Below, piece after piece: positions 9,487-18,921 of a stretch of 64,000 bases of DNA; the stretch's first letter is position 1; each line of letters begins with the position of its first letter. Source of the DNA: Mycolicibacterium neoaurum VKM Ac-1815D (lineage in GTDB: Bacteria; Actinomycetota; Actinomycetes; Mycobacteriales; Mycobacteriaceae); the NCBI RefSeq assembly GCF_000317305.3, contig NC_023036.2:1364001-1428000 (forward strand). The letters are read 5' to 3'. The notes beneath the pieces were generated by a model. It made no database searches, had not been told where the DNA came from, and worked only from the letters and a program-made list of their open reading frames with translations. Both the position numbers and the translations under genes were made by a program.

Positions 9487-10230
9487 GTGAACTGGGCCTA
9501 CCATCGGCGGGTGGCTTTACCCGCCGAGCTCGGTAGCGAGACGTCGACCGGACTCGTCGGTGGCACATCCGGCGACAGGCCGGCGCTGATCATTCCGGTC
9601 GGGTCCCTCGAACAGCACGGACCGCACCTTCCGTTGGACACCGACACCCGCATCGCCGAGGTCGTCGGACGGGCGCTGGCGGCCAGGCTGGGCGACGGCT
9701 GGCTGCTGGCACCCGCGCTCAACTATGGCGCCAGCGGTGAGCACGAGGGCTTCGTGGGCACCATCTCGATCGGCACCGCCGCCCTGCGGCAGGTGTTGAT
9801 CGAGTACGGCCGGTCGGCCGGGATCTGGGCAGGCCGGATGGTCTTCGTCAACGGCCACGGGGGGAATGTCGACGCGCTGGCCGGGGCGGTCACCACGCTG
9901 CGCTACGAGGGTCGCGATGCCGGGTGGTGTTCCTGCGCGGTGCGCGGCGCCGATGCGCACGCCGGGCACACCGAAACCTCGATACTGCTGCATATTTCAC
10001 CCGCTGACGTGCGTAGGGACGCCGTGGTGCCCGGAAACAGCGCCCCGCTGCCGGAATTGCTGCCTGCCATGCGGGCGGGCGGGATCGCCGCGGTGAGCGC
10101 GGTCGGCGTGCTGGGCGACGCCACCACCGCCACGGAGGCCGACGGCGCCAGATACGTTGCCGCTATGGTCGACGAGTGTGCCCGCAAACTGTCGGCGTGG
10201 GCACCGAACGAACGGGGGATGCTGACATGA
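9487..10230 (+). CDS. mftE: Mycofactocin precursor peptide peptidase
   Basis: A creatininase-family metallopeptidase of about 247 aa that cleaves the C-terminal crosslinked Val-Tyr dipeptide from MftA. Metal-site motifs are visible in '[20 protein letters not shown]', '[16 protein letters not shown]', 'VNGHGGN' and '[12 protein letters not shown]'. GTG 9487 gives an N-terminus ('[17 protein letters not shown]') resembling the family; an ATG at 9418 is in frame but would add 23 unconserved residues. A 120-base gap after mftD is the largest within the cluster. The stop overlaps the mftF start as ATGA. Confidence 0.93.
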   Translation: MNWAYHRRVALPAELGSETSTGLVGGTSGDRPALIIPVGSLEQHGPHLPLDTDTRIAEVVGRALAARLGDGWLLAPALNYGASGEHEGFVGTISIGTAALRQVLIEYGRSAGIWAGRMVFVNGHGGNVDALAGAVTTLRYEGRDAGWCSCAVRGADAHAGHTETSILLHISPADVRRDAVVPGNSAPLPELLPAMRAGGIAAVSAVGVLGDATTATEADGARYVAAMVDECARKLSAWAPNERGMLT

Positions 10231-11639
10231 CGGGGCCGCGGCTGCCGGACGGATTCGTCGTCCAGGTCGATCGGCGGGTCAAGGTGCTCGGCGCCGGCTC
10301 GGCCTTGCTCGGTGGTTCCCCCACGCGGCTGCTGAGGCTGGCTCCGGTGGCCCAGACGATGCTCGACGAAGGCCGCCTGGAAGTCCACGACGCGCTGTCG
10401 GCGCAGTTGGCGCGCGCACTACTCGACGCCACCGTGGCCCATCCGCGCCCGGCGACGGGCCCATCGCATCACGATGTCACCGTGGTGATTCCGGTGCGCA
10501 ACAACATCTTCGGGGTCAGCCGACTGGTCAGGTCACTGCGTGACATGCAGATCGTGGTGGTCGACGACGGATCGACGGTGCCGATCTCGGAAGTGGACTT
10601 CGCCGGGGCGCACTGCCCGGTACGGGTCGTGCGCCACCAGCAGAGCCGGGGTCCCGCCGCCGCCCGTAACACCGGCCTGCGGGTCTGTGACACCGATTTC
10701 GTGGCCTTCCTGGACTCCGATGTGGTGCCCCGGCGCGGCTGGCTGGAGGCCCTGCTCGGCCACTTCTGCGACCCGGCCGTCGCCCTGGTGGCGCCGCGCA
10801 TCGTGAGTCTGCGCGAACCGGAGAATCTGCTCGCCCGCTACGAGGCCGTGCGTTCCTCGCTCGATCTCGGTATGCGTGAGGCGCCCGTCGTCCCGCTGGG
10901 ATCGGTGGCCTACGTGCCGAGCGCGGCGATCATCTGCCGTCGCTCGGCGTTGATCGACGTGGGCGGATTCGACGAGACGTTACGCTCCGGCGAGGATGTC
11001 GACCTGTGCTGGCGGCTGGTGGAGGCGGGCGCGCGGCTGCGCTACGAGCCCATCGCGCTCGTCGGGCACGACCACCGGACACACTTGCGGGAATGGTTCG
11101 CGCGCAAGGCCTTCTACGGAGAGTCTGCCGCGCCGTTGTCGGTGCGGCACCCTGGCAAGACGGCGCCGATGGTGGTTTCGCGCTGGGTGTTGTTGTTGTG
11201 GATGCTGGCGGCGACGGGATCACCGCTGGGGTACTGTGCGGCCGCGGTGATCGCGGTGCTGTTCGGCCGTCGGGTGGCCACCTCACTGGAGACCGTCGAG
11301 ACGGCTCCCCGCGATGTCGCTACCATGACGGTGCACGGACTGTGGGGCGCGGCGCTGCAGGTCGCCTCGGCGATCTGTCGGCATTACTGGCCTGTCGCCC
11401 TCGTGGCGGGGGTGTTGTTCCGGCGTTGCCGGCGGGTGGTGTTGACCGCGGCGGTTCTGGACGGCCTGGTCGACTGGGTGAGCCGGAACAACAGCATCCC
11501 CGAGGACACCCGGCGGGTCGGATTCCTGGGTTATCTGGTGCTCAAGCGTCTCGACGACATCGCCTACGGGCTGGGGCTGTGGACAGGTGTGGTCCGCGAG
11601 CGACACCTCGGTGCGCTCAAACCGCAGATCCGTACCTGA
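10227..11639 (+). CDS. mftF: Mycofactocin glycosyltransferase
   Basis: A 470-aa family-2 glycosyltransferase that decorates (pre)mycofactocin with a beta-1,4-glucan chain (established in M. smegmatis). The GT-A domain starts at '[20 protein letters not shown]', with 'IVVVDDGST', 'AARNTGL', the DxD-type '[12 protein letters not shown]' and '[20 protein letters not shown]'. An N-terminal extension and C-terminal hydrophobic segments near '[16 protein letters not shown]' suggest membrane association. ATG 10227 overlaps the mftE stop as ATGA and follows a GGGGG tract at good spacing; in-frame codons upstream lie inside mftE. Confidence 0.95.
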   Translation: MTGPRLPDGFVVQVDRRVKVLGAGSALLGGSPTRLLRLAPVAQTMLDEGRLEVHDALSAQLARALLDATVAHPRPATGPSHHDVTVVIPVRNNIFGVSRLVRSLRDMQIVVVDDGSTVPISEVDFAGAHCPVRVVRHQQSRGPAAARNTGLRVCDTDFVAFLDSDVVPRRGWLEALLGHFCDPAVALVAPRIVSLREPENLLARYEAVRSSLDLGMREAPVVPLGSVAYVPSAAIICRRSALIDVGGFDETLRSGEDVDLCWRLVEAGARLRYEPIALVGHDHRTHLREWFARKAFYGESAAPLSVRHPGKTAPMVVSRWVLLLWMLAATGSPLGYCAAAVIAVLFGRRVATSLETVETAPRDVATMTVHGLWGAALQVASAICRHYWPVALVAGVLFRRCRRVVLTAAVLDGLVDWVSRNNSIPEDTRRVGFLGYLVLKRLDDIAYGLGLWTGVVRERHLGALKPQIRT

Positions 11640-11646
11640 GCGGCCC

Positions 11647-13014
11647 GTGCGCGTCGTCATCGTCGGAGCCGGTAGCGCCGGTTCTCTTCTGGCCGAGCGG
11701 CTTTCCCGCGACCCCGATTGCCAGGTGACGCTCTTCGAGGCGGGGCCTCTCGCCGACGGTACGGAGCTGCGGGCAGCCCATCGACTACCGATCGAGCCGG
11801 CCAGTCCGGTCGCGGCCCGCTTCTCGGCCGTGCTGACCGATCACCCGGCCAGACCGGTGAGCCTGGTGCGGGGCGCGGTGGTGGGGGGATCGGGGGCCAT
11901 CAACGGCGGTTACTTCTGCCGGGGCCGGTCGACAGATTTCGACGGGTGGAAGCTGCCGGGATGGTCCTGGGACGATGTCCTGCCGGATTTCCGCGCCATC
12001 GAGACCGATCATGACTTCACCGGGCCGCTGCACGGTGCCGATGGTCCGATCCCGGTTGTCCGTACCCGCCGATTCAGCGCCGGCACAGAGCGATTCGTCG
12101 AATCCGCGTTGGCTCATGGCTTCGGCTGGATCGATGACCTCAACGGGACACATACCGGGGACGGGGTCGGGGCCGTCCCGCTCAACGTCGTCGACGGTCA
12201 GCGGTGTGGACCGGGTGCGATGGCGCTGTCACCGGCGTTGGACCGTCCCAACCTGGATCTGCAGTCCGGAACCCGCGTGCTGGCGGTCCGGTTCACCGGG
12301 CACCGGGCGGTCGGTGTTCAGGTGGTCGGGCCCGATGGGGCGGCGGTGTGGGAAGCCGACCGGATCGTACTGTGCGCGGGTGCCATCTCCACCGCACAAC
12401 TGCTGATGCTCTCGGGGTGCGGACCTGCCGAGGCGCTGTCGCGGGCAGGGGTGCCGGTGCGGGTCGACCTCCCGGTCGGACAGAACTTCGCCGACCATCC
12501 TGAGTGGCTGCTGCCGACGCGGTGGCCCGCGACGTCCGGACGTACCCCCCTGGAGGCATCGCTGTCGGTCGGGGATGTCGACATCCGGCTCTACACATCA
12601 GGTTTCGCTGAGATGGTCGGTGAGCTGCCGTCGGATCCGCCGCATCTGGGCGTGGCGCTGATGCGCCCCCGGGTTCGCGGCAAGCTGACATTGGTGTCGG
12701 CCGATCCGCTGGTCGCGCCCACGATCGAACACCATTACGACTCGGTGGCCGCAGATGTCGCCGCCTTGCGGGACGGCGCCGAGCTGGCGCGTGATCTCGC
12801 CGGTCTCGGTGACGTCGAAGCCAATTGGTCTACCACCCAACATCTTTGCGGTACCGCCCCGATGGGCTCGGTTCTCGACGCGCAGTGCCGGGTGCTCGGG
12901 GTCGACGGGCTGTGGGTCGCCGATGGTTCGGTGATGCCCACCATCACCTCACGAGGTCCGCACGCGAGCATCGCGATGATCGGCCACCGGGTCGCGCCGT
13001 TCGTCGCCGGTTAG
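11647..13014 (+). CDS. mftG: Mycofactocin-associated GMC oxidoreductase
   Basis: A 455-aa FAD-dependent glucose-methanol-choline oxidoreductase that reoxidises mycofactocinol and links it to respiration (established role of MftG in mycobacteria). The FAD Rossmann motif 'VRVVIVGAGSAGSLLAERLS' is at the extreme N-terminus. 'GAVVGGSGAINGGYFCRG' and 'IVLCAGAISTAQLLMLSG' follow, and 'HLCGTAPMG' with 'GLWVADGSVMPTITSRGPHA' contributes the C-terminal catalytic segment. GTG 11647, 7 bases after the mftF stop, puts the Rossmann strand at the start as is usual. Its TAG overlaps the convergent MFS stop by 3 bases. Confidence 0.94.
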   Translation: MRVVIVGAGSAGSLLAERLSRDPDCQVTLFEAGPLADGTELRAAHRLPIEPASPVAARFSAVLTDHPARPVSLVRGAVVGGSGAINGGYFCRGRSTDFDGWKLPGWSWDDVLPDFRAIETDHDFTGPLHGADGPIPVVRTRRFSAGTERFVESALAHGFGWIDDLNGTHTGDGVGAVPLNVVDGQRCGPGAMALSPALDRPNLDLQSGTRVLAVRFTGHRAVGVQVVGPDGAAVWEADRIVLCAGAISTAQLLMLSGCGPAEALSRAGVPVRVDLPVGQNFADHPEWLLPTRWPATSGRTPLEASLSVGDVDIRLYTSGFAEMVGELPSDPPHLGVALMRPRVRGKLTLVSADPLVAPTIEHHYDSVAADVAALRDGAELARDLAGLGDVEANWSTTQHLCGTAPMGSVLDAQCRVLGVDGLWVADGSVMPTITSRGPHASIAMIGHRVAPFVAG

Positions 13015-14600
13015 CGGCGATGCTTGCCGGTACCACGCAGGCCGCGCAGGACTGCCAGTTGGCGGCCGTCGCGCCCGGGGGCCCAGAATCCGAGGACCAC
13101 CGCGCTGATTCCCACCACGAGCGCCATCACCAGTAGCGCCGAGCTCATCGATTCGACGAATGCCGACTCGGCCAGTTCGGCTACCGAGGCGCCCCGTGGC
13201 CCGAGGGTGGCCGAGACCTCCAAGGCCTGGCCCAGAGATCCGGTCACCGCCTCGCGCACCGGTAGCGGGAGATCGGCGGGCAGCGCCGGGGCAAGTGCAT
13301 CGGTGTACTTCGCGGCGAGCAGTGATCCGGCCAAGGCGATGCCCAGCGCGGCGCCCACCTCGCGGGTGGTGTCGTTGACCGCCGATGCCACGCCCTGCTT
13401 GTCATCGGACACCGTGCTCATGATCGCCGAAGTGGCCGGCGTGGTGAGTAATCCGATGCCGGCGCTCATCACCAGCATGGGCCATCCGATGGCGCCGTAA
13501 CCGTCTCCGAGCGAAACACCGCTCATCAAGGCGAATCCGATGGCGACGAGGGTGGACCCGGTGAACACCACCGCCCGCAGACCGACTCGGGGCAGGTACC
13601 AGAACGCCGTGGTCGACAGCAGCAGCACCGGGCCGACCAGTGGTGTCAACGCCATGGCGGTCTTGATCGGGGTGTAGCCGAGGATCAGTTGCATGTGCTG
13701 CACGATGATGAAGAAGTAGCCGAACATCGACAGGAAGAAGACGGTGATCGTGGCCGCTCCGGTGGCGAAGGCGGGGTCGGCGAACAGTCGGATGTCCAGA
13801 AGCGGGTGCCCGCAGCGCAGTTCCCATACCGCGAAGGCCACCACCAGTGCCACGCCGGCGGACAGGCACCCGATCACCAGTGCATCGGACCACCCCCGGG
13901 CGGGTACCTCGAGGATGGCGAACACCACCGCCGCGACCCCGCTGCCGATCAACACCGCACCGACCCAGTCCAGCGGGGTGGCCACGGACTCCTTGGACGT
14001 GGCGATCGTCAGGGCGAGGAGGAACAACGCCGCGGCGGCGGCGGTGAAGGCCCAGAAGATCATCTGCCAGGACCAGAAGTGCAGGATGGCGCCCGACCCG
14101 AGCATTCCGATGATCGCGCCGGAACCGGCGGCGCCGGCCCAGATGCCGACGGCCTTGTTGCGCTGGTCTTTCGGGTACGCCGTGGTGATCAGCGACAGGG
14201 TCGCCGGCATGACCAGTGCGGCACCGGCTCCGGCGGCGCCACGCGCGATGATGAGGTGTAGTGGATCCGACCAGATGGCCGGCGCGATCGAGGCGATCCC
14301 GAACACGGACAACCCCACCAGTAGGGCACCGCGGCGGCCGTAGCGGTCCCCGAGCGCGCCGGCGGGCAGCAACAGGCAGGCCAGCACCAACGTGTAGCTG
14401 TCGACGATCCAGGTGAGCTCGGTTTGGGTGGCCGACGTCGACGTCGCCAGATCCGGCAACGCGGTGTTCAACCCGATCATCGACGAGATGACAAGGAGGA
14501 CACCGAGACACGCTACGGTGAGGGTCCAGCGGCGCGCGGCGGCAGACGGCTGCGGCATCGAGCCGGTGGCGTGGTCGGCCTCGCTGAGCGTATCGACCAT
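13011..14600 (-). CDS. DHA2-family (EmrB/QacA-type) MFS drug transporter
   Basis: A 529-aa polytopic membrane protein with about 14 predicted helices. MFS motif A is 'GALGDRYGRRGALLVG', motif C-like 'GAAGSGAIIGMLGSG' appears in the fifth helix, and 'LTWIVDSYTLVLACLLLPAG' marks the DHA2 group. It probably exports toxic compounds using the proton gradient. It is divergent from a TetR regulator across a 92-base region holding a perfect palindrome, the standard repressor/efflux arrangement. The ATG at 14600 has a close GCGGGG. The substrate is unknown. Confidence 0.9.
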   Translation of the reverse strand: MVDTLSEADHATGSMPQPSAAARRWTLTVACLGVLLVISSMIGLNTALPDLATSTSATQTELTWIVDSYTLVLACLLLPAGALGDRYGRRGALLVGLSVFGIASIAPAIWSDPLHLIIARGAAGAGAALVMPATLSLITTAYPKDQRNKAVGIWAGAAGSGAIIGMLGSGAILHFWSWQMIFWAFTAAAAALFLLALTIATSKESVATPLDWVGAVLIGSGVAAVVFAILEVPARGWSDALVIGCLSAGVALVVAFAVWELRCGHPLLDIRLFADPAFATGAATITVFFLSMFGYFFIIVQHMQLILGYTPIKTAMALTPLVGPVLLLSTTAFWYLPRVGLRAVVFTGSTLVAIGFALMSGVSLGDGYGAIGWPMLVMSAGIGLLTTPATSAIMSTVSDDKQGVASAVNDTTREVGAALGIALAGSLLAAKYTDALAPALPADLPLPVREAVTGSLGQALEVSATLGPRGASVAELAESAFVESMSSALLVMALVVGISAVVLGFWAPGRDGRQLAVLRGLRGTGKHRR

Positions 14601-14649
14601 GTCCCCGCTTTCGACGAGTGCGTTATTTTTGGTACTGATCGTCTTGTTT

Positions 14650-14666
14650 CGAGACTAACAGTCTCG
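14650..14666. promoter_or_regulatory. Perfect palindrome, likely TetR operator
   Basis: CGAGACT-AAC-AGTCTCG forms a perfect 17-base dyad in the MFS/TetR divergent intergenic region, 26 bases before the TetR ATG and 49 bases before the MFS ATG. This is the expected site for the adjacent TetR protein to repress both genes. Binding is inferred from position and symmetry. Confidence 0.7.
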
Positions 14667-14692
14667 TACGGCTGGTGGGAGGGAGAATCGCG

Positions 14693-15352
14693 ATGTCGAC
14701 GGTGCACACCGACCCACGGCCGGCGCGCTCGCGGGCGCGGTTGTTGGACGCTGCGACCACATTGCTGCGTACCGGCGGGCCCAGCGCGGTCACCGTCGAC
14801 GCCGTCATCCGTGCCTCCAATGTCGCCCGAGCCACCCTGTACCGGCACTTTCCCAGCGGGAACGACCTGTTGGCGGCGGCGTTTCATGCACTCATCCCGC
14901 CCGTGCCGCTGCCGCCGGAGGGCGGCTCGCTGCGCGATCGGTTGATCGCCGCGCTCGACGGTTTCGCGACGTTGGTCGTCGAGGCACCGATCAGCCTGGC
15001 GGCGACGTCATGGCTTGCCCTCGGCGGCGGGCTGGAGCCCTCTTGGTGGCCCAGGGGAGACCATGAAGCGGAAAGCGATGAGGTGCGGACGCTGCGCGAG
15101 CGGGTGGCCGAGCAGTATGCGGCCCCCTTCGACGCCATCTTTGCCAGCCCTGATGCGGTCGCCCAAATCGGCGATGTGGACCGCGCGCAGGCCGTGGCAC
15201 TGCTGTTGGGCCCGATCGTGCTCGGGAAGCTCAGCACACTGGCCGATTTCGACTACCACCAGGTGGCCAGGGTCGCCGTCGACGGCTTCCTGGCCACCCA
15301 TGGCAGGGGTGGAAAAGCTAGCGCAGCGAGTACCGGATCGGCAGGTGCTTGA
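14693..15352 (+). CDS. TetR/AcrR family transcriptional regulator
   Basis: A 219-aa repressor-type protein. The HTH is 'RLLDAATTLLRTGGPSAVTV' followed by 'DAVIRASNVARATLYRHFPS' (about residues 20-60), with a helical C-terminal ligand domain. ATG 14693 is chosen for the GGGAGGGAG ribosome binding site 7 bases upstream; an in-frame start at 14675 would place that site inside the coding region. It probably controls the divergent DHA2 transporter. Its 3' end overlaps the convergent P450 gene by 35 bases. Confidence 0.88.
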   Translation: MSTVHTDPRPARSRARLLDAATTLLRTGGPSAVTVDAVIRASNVARATLYRHFPSGNDLLAAAFHALIPPVPLPPEGGSLRDRLIAALDGFATLVVEAPISLAATSWLALGGGLEPSWWPRGDHEAESDEVRTLRERVAEQYAAPFDAIFASPDAVAQIGDVDRAQAVALLLGPIVLGKLSTLADFDYHQVARVAVDGFLATHGRGGKASAASTGSAGA

Positions 15353-16583
15353 GCCCGCCGACGAATGTCGTCGCCGACAACTCCGGGGTGCCGGCCAGTT
15401 CGATCGAGTCCAGGCGCGGGATGAGCTCGGTGAACAGACTGTTCATCTCCATCCGCGCCAAAGCGGCCCCCAGGCAGAAGTGCACCCCGTAGCCGAAAGA
15501 CACGTGCTTGTTGTTCTCGCGCCCGACGTCGAAGCGGAACGGCTCGTCGAACACGTCCTCGTCTCGATTGCCCGAAGCGTAAGCAAGATAGACGGATTCG
15601 CCCTCGGCGATGCGCACCCCGCGCACCTCGGTGTCGGCGGTGGCGGTGCGCATGAATTCCTTGACCGGTGTGGTCCAGCGGATCATCTCCTCGACCGCGG
15701 TGCCCATCAGATCTGGTTGGGTGCGCAGCCGGTCGAGTTGGTCGGGGTTTTCGATCAGTGCCAGCAGGCCGCCCGAGATGGCGTCCTTGGTGGTGTCATG
15801 CCCGGCGCTGGCGACGATCACGTAGTAGGAGGCGGTGTCCACATCCGAGAGCGGTTCACCGTCGATGCGGCCGTTGGCGATGGCCGAGGCCAGATCCTCG
15901 GTGGGATTGGCCCGTCGTGACGCGGTCAGGGTGGAGAAGTAGGCGAAGAAGTCCATCAGCACGGCGAGTTGGTCCTCCAGGGATCCGCCTTCGCGCTTGT
16001 ACTCGTCGTCGTCACCGCCGAACATCTCCTGGGTCAACATGTGCATGCGCTCGTAGTCCTCTTCAGGCAGCCCGAGCAGCGACATGATGACGTAGAGCGG
16101 GAACTGCACCGCGATGGCGGTGACGAAATCGCATTCGGGTCCAATATCGCGCATCCGGTCGACGTAACGCTTGGCCAGCTCGTCGACGCGAACCTTGAGG
16201 TCACGCATGGCCTTGGGGCGGAACCAATCCGCGCCGATGGCGCGCACCTTGCGATGGTGTGGGTCATCCATGTGGATCAGGGTGCGCAGGCCCATGCCTG
16301 CCTCCAGCTGTTGCTTGGCCAGGTCGTCGGCGGCCGCGGTGGCCAGCAGTGGCCGCGGTTCGCTGATGAACAGGTTGTTCTCCCGTTCGACGGCCATGAT
16401 GTCGGCGTGCTTGGTTATGGCCCAGAACGGTCGATACAGCCGAGACTCCACCTTGACCACGGGTTCGTGGCGGCGCAGGTAGGCCATCGCCTCGTGCAGC
16501 CGCGCATCGTCGGCGTAGGCCTTCGGCTCGACGAAGACCTTTGCGTACTCACTGGCCCGGCCGTCTTTGGTCGGAGTGCTCAT
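15318..16583 (-). CDS. Cytochrome P450
   Basis: A 421-aa soluble bacterial P450. The haem-binding loop is 'VSFGYGVHFCLGAALARMEM' with the axial Cys in 'HFCLG'. The I-helix oxygen-activation motif is 'ASAGHDTTKDAI'; the K-helix ExxR is 'EEMIRW'; and 'HMDDPHHRKVR' is the C-helix. ATG 16583 has AAGGAG 7 bases upstream; the ATG at 16619 would leave that site inside the gene. I cannot assign a CYP subfamily. Electron donors are not adjacent. A CTTGAC/GTCAAG dyad lies just upstream, suggesting regulation by a dimeric repressor. Confidence 0.92.
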   Translation of the reverse strand: MSTPTKDGRASEYAKVFVEPKAYADDARLHEAMAYLRRHEPVVKVESRLYRPFWAITKHADIMAVERENNLFISEPRPLLATAAADDLAKQQLEAGMGLRTLIHMDDPHHRKVRAIGADWFRPKAMRDLKVRVDELAKRYVDRMRDIGPECDFVTAIAVQFPLYVIMSLLGLPEEDYERMHMLTQEMFGGDDDEYKREGGSLEDQLAVLMDFFAYFSTLTASRRANPTEDLASAIANGRIDGEPLSDVDTASYYVIVASAGHDTTKDAISGGLLALIENPDQLDRLRTQPDLMGTAVEEMIRWTTPVKEFMRTATADTEVRGVRIAEGESVYLAYASGNRDEDVFDEPFRFDVGRENNKHVSFGYGVHFCLGAALARMEMNSLFTELIPRLDSIELAGTPELSATTFVGGLKHLPIRYSLR

Positions 16584-16604
16584 CACGGGGCTCCTTCGTG
16601 CTGT

Positions 16605-16620
16605 CTTGACGGCTGTCAAG
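16605..16620. promoter_or_regulatory. Palindrome upstream of the P450 gene
   Basis: CTTGAC-GGCT-GTCAAG is a perfect 6-base-arm dyad centred about 30 bases upstream of the P450 ATG. It could be an operator, or on the plus strand a TTGAC -35 element for the esterase gene starting at 16690. The regulator is unknown. Confidence 0.4.
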
Positions 16621-16689
16621 TCCGAGTCTAGGCGGGCCCCGTCGACGACACGGCCAGATTGTCCGAATCGTCGTCAGTAGGCTCGATCC

Positions 16690-18288
16690 GTGCTTCTGTC
16701 GTCGCGATCCGTCCTCCGCACGCTGGCGCTGCTGGTGGTCGTGATGCTCGCCGCGGGGTGTGGACTGGGCGGCGACGGCGGGCGGGCATCGCTGCCGCCG
16801 GACCCGTCGGTGGTGCGGACCGCCGACGGCTTCGTCCGTGGGGTGGCCACCCTGGACAAGCGCAATTTTGCGGGAATCCCTTATGCGGCACCGCCGGTCG
16901 GTCCACTGCGTTGGCGGCCTCCGCAGCCGGTCGCCCCATGGCAGGGCGTCCGCGACGCGACCAAGACCGGCCCGCGGTGCCTGCAGGGCGAAAGCGGCGA
17001 TGTGGAGTTCGGCAAGCAGACCGATGAGGACTGCCTGACGCTCAACGTGTGGACGCCGGCACCCGAGAACACCCTTCGGCCGGTGATGGTGTGGATCCAC
17101 GGTGGCTCTTTCATCAACGGCAACGGCGCCATGTACGACGCCCGCTGGCTCGTCGACCGTGGTGACATCGTGGTGGTCACCCTCAATTACCGGTTGGGTG
17201 CCTTGGGATTTCTCGCCCATCCGGCGCTGGGGGAGTCGGGCGGCGTCGGCAACTACGGCCTGGCCGACCAGCAGGCGGCGCTGCGCTGGGTGCACGAGAA
17301 CATCGCGGCGTTCGGTGGTGACCCGGACAAGGTGACCATCGCCGGGGAGTCGGCGGGCGGGATGTCGGTGTGCGATCACCTGGTCGCGCCGGAGTCGCAG
17401 GGCTTGTTCCGGGCCGCGATCATCCAGAGCGGACCGTGCCAGGCGCAGGTGGGGCTACCCCGGGCCGAGAAGATCAGCAGCGACTTCGCCCGCGATATGG
17501 GGTGTGCCGATCCGGCCGCCGTTGCCGCCTGTCTACGCGGGCTGCCGGCCCATCAGGTGGATAAACCGGTGTGGTACGGCCGAATCGGCGAGGACACCCT
17601 CAGCGGACCGGTCTACGGCACCACGACCCTGCCCGAAGACCCGATGGTCGCGTTCCGGGACGGTCGGGCGGCCGAGGTGCCGGTGCTGATCGGCACCAAT
17701 CGCGACGAGTTCACCCTCTTCGCCGCCCTGCAGTACCTGCGCGGGGCCAGGCAGTACGACGCCGGCGAATATCCCGACCTGCTTGCCGACACCTTCGGCG
17801 CGGACGCCGCGGCGGTCGGTGCCCGGTATCCGCTGGACAGGTACGGCGGCAGCGCGGCACTGGCGTACTCGGCGGCGGTGACCGATGGCGTCTTCGCCTG
17901 TGTCGCCGAACGGATGGCCGACCAACTGGCATCGAGTCGGTCGGTTTTCGGCTATCAGTTCGACGATCCCCGCCCGCCGACTCCAGAACCGATGCGTACG
18001 TTGCCGTTTCCGGTCGGCGCCAGCCACTCGCTGGAACTGCGCTATCTGTTCGACGTCGGTGGGGCGCCGCCGCTGAGCCCTGACCAGCAGCAGTTGTCGA
18101 ACCAGATGATCGACTATTGGACGGCATTCGTCCGTTCCGGTGCACCCGATGTCGATGGCGCACCGGACTGGCCGGCGGTCAGCGGCTCGGCTTCCTGGAT
18201 GTCCCTGCGGCCTGACGGGTCGCGGATGGTCACCAGTTTCGGATCCGAGCACCAATGCGATTTCTGGGCAGGGCTGCCGGGTCGATAG
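16690..18288 (+). CDS. Type-B carboxylesterase lipoprotein
   Basis: A 532-aa secreted lipoprotein esterase of the alpha/beta-hydrolase fold. The N-terminal hydrophobic segment ends in a lipobox 'MLAAGCGLGG' with acylation expected at Cys24. The nucleophile elbow is 'VTIAGESAGGMSVC', the oxyanion loop is 'VWIHGGSFINGNG', and 'EDCLTLNVWTP' is the family signature; the catalytic His is probably in 'GASHSLELRYLF'. GTG 16690 gives a compact signal peptide. It acts outside the membrane on ester substrates that cannot be named from sequence. It is not obviously in an operon. Confidence 0.88.
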   Translation: MLLSSRSVLRTLALLVVVMLAAGCGLGGDGGRASLPPDPSVVRTADGFVRGVATLDKRNFAGIPYAAPPVGPLRWRPPQPVAPWQGVRDATKTGPRCLQGESGDVEFGKQTDEDCLTLNVWTPAPENTLRPVMVWIHGGSFINGNGAMYDARWLVDRGDIVVVTLNYRLGALGFLAHPALGESGGVGNYGLADQQAALRWVHENIAAFGGDPDKVTIAGESAGGMSVCDHLVAPESQGLFRAAIIQSGPCQAQVGLPRAEKISSDFARDMGCADPAAVAACLRGLPAHQVDKPVWYGRIGEDTLSGPVYGTTTLPEDPMVAFRDGRAAEVPVLIGTNRDEFTLFAALQYLRGARQYDAGEYPDLLADTFGADAAAVGARYPLDRYGGSAALAYSAAVTDGVFACVAERMADQLASSRSVFGYQFDDPRPPTPEPMRTLPFPVGASHSLELRYLFDVGGAPPLSPDQQQLSNQMIDYWTAFVRSGAPDVDGAPDWPAVSGSASWMSLRPDGSRMVTSFGSEHQCDFWAGLPGR

Positions 18289-18310
18289 CGCACCGGCGGC
18301 TTCCGTGCGG

Positions 18311-18790
18311 TCAGGACGTCGAGCTGACCGGAGTCACCCAGGTCGTGATCTCGGCGTGCACCACCTCGGTGCCTGCGCGGTCGGTGATGCGCACCGGCAC
18401 CACGATCTCGGTGCCGTCGGTGATGACGGCGAAGTCCGGGGGGCTGAATCGGGCCGTGGCGCGCAGCGATGTCGTCGCCTTGGCCAGGTACTGCACCGTC
18501 ATCCCTTTCGGGATCCACCGGTGGGTGGCCGGCACGGTCGCCTCCATGGCCATCCCCATCGCCACCTCGGCGGCATTGCACGAGGCGATCGCGTGCACGG
18601 TGTGCAGGTGGTTGTAGACGTAGAACCACTTCGGCACGTCGACCTCGGCCAGTCCCGGCTCCATCCGGCGGATGTGCGGGAGTACCGAGGCGAAATAGGG
18701 GACTCGGACCATCGCCGCCGCGGAGAACAACCGGCTACCCAGCGGTTTGTCGGCCAACTGCTGCCACGCGCGGTAGGTGGGACTCGTCAT
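18311..18790 (-). CDS. Hotdog-fold DUF4442 domain protein
   Basis: A 159-aa protein of the thioesterase-like hotdog superfamily. It has an N-terminal helical part ('AWQQLADKPLGSRLFSAAAM') and the core pattern 'NHLHTVHAIASCNAAEVAMG' with 'PKGMTVQYLAKATTSLRATA' further on, as in DUF4442 proteins that resemble acyl-CoA thioesterases. No catalytic proof is visible. The ATG at 18790 is preceded within 10 bases by a CTTAC/GTAAG palindrome, so TetR-type control, perhaps by a fatty-acid-responsive repressor, is plausible. It is convergent with the carboxylesterase. Confidence 0.78.
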   Translation of the reverse strand: MTSPTYRAWQQLADKPLGSRLFSAAAMVRVPYFASVLPHIRRMEPGLAEVDVPKWFYVYNHLHTVHAIASCNAAEVAMGMAMEATVPATHRWIPKGMTVQYLAKATTSLRATARFSPPDFAVITDGTEIVVPVRITDRAGTEVVHAEITTWVTPVSSTS

Positions 18791-18800
18791 GCTGCGCTAC

Positions 18801-18816
18801 CTTACTCGTCGGTAAG
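18801..18816. promoter_or_regulatory. Palindrome upstream of the DUF4442 gene
   Basis: CTTAC-TCGTCG-GTAAG is a 16-base dyad that is perfect in its 5-base arms, lying 10-26 bases upstream of the minus-strand ATG. The position suits a TetR-family repressor that blocks initiation. No regulator gene is adjacent on this side. Confidence 0.5.
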
Positions 18817-18892
18817 ATCGCCTGATCGCGGTGCGTCGAGCACCCCGGCCCGGCGCCCGGCGGGGGAGTGGCCGACCTGGTCAAATGGAGAT

Positions 18893-18921
18893 TTGTAGGA
18901 CGCCGGGATCTGAGGCATACT
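18893..18921 (+). promoter_or_regulatory. S10 operon promoter
   Basis: A -35 TTGTAG (18893-18898) and -10 CATACT (18916-18921) are separated by exactly 17 bases, a near-consensus housekeeping promoter. It lies about 270 bases upstream of rpsJ. The 402-base gap 18791-19192 contains no credible gene; it carries this promoter and a long 5' leader. Confidence 0.72.
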
